6,634 nt of DNA, taken from positions 1 through 6,634 of the forward strand of contig RFLC01000058.1 of the NCBI GenBank assembly GCA_003694055.1. Reading direction: 5' to 3'. Each line of letters begins with the position of its first letter. Within the stretch, counting starts at the first letter, position 1. The notes beneath the pieces are model-generated. The model had not been told where the DNA came from and ran no database searches. It was given only the letters and a program-made list of their open reading frames with translations. The stretch comes from Candidatus Pacearchaeota archaeon (lineage in GTDB: Archaea > Nanobdellota > Nanobdellia > Pacearchaeales > GW2011-AR1). Of this stretch, positions 6,124 to 6,634 are shown in pieces. The translations under genes and the position numbers were made by a program.

Positions 6124-6273
6124 TTACTGCAATCCGCCCATTCTGCAAACAGTTGTGCCGCAGTGCGGGCACTTTCCTTTCGCAATTTTTGTTCCGCGCT
6201 TTGTGGTCTCTTCAACTGCGTCTTGGATTTCCACTTGGGCTTTGCATTTCACGCAATAACCTTTTGTTGCCAT
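6124..6273 (-). CDS. DUF5679-like small zinc-ribbon protein
   Basis: The product has 49 residues: it begins MATKGYCVKCKAQVEI and ends CPHCGTTVCRMGGLQ. Two CxxC knuckles (C7/C10 and C35/C38) about 25 residues apart should bind one zinc ion; a further cysteine is at 43. Length and the opening 'ATKGYCVKCK' with 'KGKCPHCGTTVCRMG' at the end match the DUF5679 family, small proteins found in many archaea and some bacteria with unknown function; binding of nucleic acid or another protein is the usual guess for such ribbons. ATG 6273 has an excellent AGGAGGTG (6276-6283) just upstream. It is the first gene of the minus-strand operon, 3 nt before the glycosidase gene, but the family is not known to be specific to sugar metabolism, so it may be a fortuitous passenger. 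Confidence 0.85.
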   Translation of the reverse strand: MATKGYCVKCKAQVEIQDAVEETTKRGTKIAKGKCPHCGTTVCRMGGLQ

Positions 6274-6275
6274 AA

Positions 6276-6283
6276 CACCTCCT
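6276..6283 (-). promoter_or_regulatory. Shine-Dalgarno site of the zinc-ribbon gene
   Basis: AGGAGGTG on the minus strand ends 2 nt before ATG 6273, with the GGAG core about 6 nt away. It is the strongest ribosome binding site of the minus-strand operon. AT-rich candidates for a TATA box lie upstream (ATTATTAAA around 6305-6313 and AAAATAAAA around 6345-6353 on the minus strand); I cannot choose between them. Confidence 0.65.
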
Positions 6284-6377
6284 TTTGCTAGAAAAAATCA
6301 GGGTTTTAATAATTTTGTTTGTTGCTGTTTATCGCGAGATTCAGTTTTATTTTTGAACCTTCTCTAAATTTGAATTT

Positions 6378-6401
6378 TTGTATATACGCGTGTATATACA
6401 A
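6378..6401. repeat. GTATATAC pair, copy 2, 10-bp inverted repeat
   Basis: TTGTATATAC (6378-6387) and GTATATACAA (6392-6401) form a perfect 10-bp inverted repeat around GCGT. Each arm contains the self-complementary octamer GTATATAC, with the same 4-nt spacing as the copy at 2655-2674. It lies 104 nt upstream of the minus-strand operon start codon and 193 nt upstream of the plus-strand start codon, a fitting place for an operator, though too far from both starts to overlap their core promoters. Confidence 0.65.
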
Positions 6402-6521
6402 TTTTTTAATTTGGAGCAAGGACTTTTGTAAGCTCAGCCAAGTTTGGATACGCACTCCCGCGCGCAACGCTCTCTAGCTTTCGCGCGCAAAACTTGCTCT
6501 AGTTGGTCGCTGATGCAAACA

Positions 6522-6554
6522 CGCCGCGCTGTGCGCATTGTGGCGGGCGCGGCG
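6522..6554. repeat. GC-rich hairpin, 8-bp stem
   Basis: CGCCGCGC (6522-6529) pairs perfectly with GCGCGGCG (6547-6554) around a 17-nt loop. All eight pairs are G-C. It ends about 10 nt before the TATA-like box of the plus-strand gene. It could be the 3' part of a small RNA or simply part of a GC-rich spacer. Confidence 0.45.
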
Positions 6555-6564
6555 CTTAACTAAA

Positions 6565-6574
6565 CTTTTTAAAC
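6565..6574 (+). promoter_or_regulatory. TATA-like box for the right-edge gene
   Basis: CTTTTTAAAC is centred about 25 nt upstream of ATG 6595, the distance expected between an archaeal TATA box and a transcription start at the A of ATG. That suggests a leaderless mRNA. The GGGAG at 6590-6594 abuts the ATG and is too close to serve as a ribosome binding site. Confidence 0.4.
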
Positions 6575-6594
6575 TTCGTTTGCTTTTTTGGGAG

Positions 6595-6634
6595 ATGGTT
6601 GAGACAAAACCAAATCTGTTTTCACGGGTGTTGT
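6595..6634 (+). CDS. Start of an unidentified protein (cut by right edge)
   Basis: ATG 6595 opens the frame MVETKPNLFSRVL, which runs off the right edge after 13 codons. The call rests on the TATA-like box at leaderless distance and the end of a GC-rich spacer just upstream. Thirteen residues are too few to assign a family. Confidence 0.4.
   Translation, partial: MVETKPNLFSRVL

Larger units (their letters stand above)
6274..6594. other. Gene-free stretch between divergent genes
   Basis: This stretch separates the minus-strand operon from the plus-strand gene at 6595. The left half (to about 6415) is AT-rich and should hold the operon promoter, plus the second GTATATAC pair. The right half (about 6440-6555) is GC-rich with several CGCGCG words and a stable hairpin, then an AT-rich promoter-like segment. 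I see no tRNA signature (no GGTTCRA T-loop), no clear C/D-box pair and no protein-coding frame of merit. Confidence 0.6.

Noticed and set aside
6500..6560. Possible C/D-box RNA (GCTGATGC near 6509)
   Set aside because: The C-box match is incomplete and no suitable D box or second box pair is visible.
1..6634. CRISPR array, tRNA, rRNA, insertion sequence
   Set aside because: No regularly spaced repeats, no T-loop consensus, no rRNA-like blocks, and no transposase motifs were seen on either strand.

Overview
The window looks like archaeal chromosomal DNA, most likely from a DPANN-type lineage. Evidence for this: a DUF5752-like domain, a 49-residue two-knuckle zinc ribbon of the DUF5679 type, a single-membrane-pass surface protein with many N-glycosylation sequons, a short TctA-like (DUF112) membrane protein, strong GGAGGTG/GGTGA ribosome binding sites, and a possible leaderless start at the right edge. 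The exact phylum cannot be fixed from the sequence alone.

Layout. Positions 1-2490 hold four plus-strand genes: the C-terminal part of a DUF5752-like protein (cut by the left edge), a small basic helical protein, a long coiled-coil protein with a basic amphipathic N-terminus, and a signal-anchored, probably glycosylated surface protein. The first three overlap each other and read as one translationally coupled unit. An oligo-T tract follows the fourth gene. A 286-base gene-free stretch (2491-2776) separates this block from a convergent minus-strand operon. That operon, read from 6273 down to 2777, encodes the zinc ribbon, a GH100 (neutral/alkaline invertase)-like glycosidase, a HAD phosphatase of the sucrose-6-phosphate phosphatase type, and the TctA-like protein. 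Spacings are 3 nt, a 4-nt ATGA overlap, and 12 nt. A second gene-free stretch (6274-6594) leads to the first 13 codons of another plus-strand gene.

How the genes may work together. The glycosidase and phosphatase are translationally coupled and both resemble enzymes of sucrose (or a related disaccharide) turnover: one removes phosphate from the newly made sugar phosphate, the other cleaves the sugar. No glycosyltransferase is present in the window, so the substrate is inferred. The plus-strand block may serve the cell envelope, but that rests only on the surface protein and the membrane-binding look of the coiled-coil N-terminus.

The most unusual signal outside the genes is a pair of 8-bp self-complementary words, GTATATAC-N4-GTATATAC, which occurs once in each of the two large intergenic stretches with identical spacing and nowhere else that I could find.
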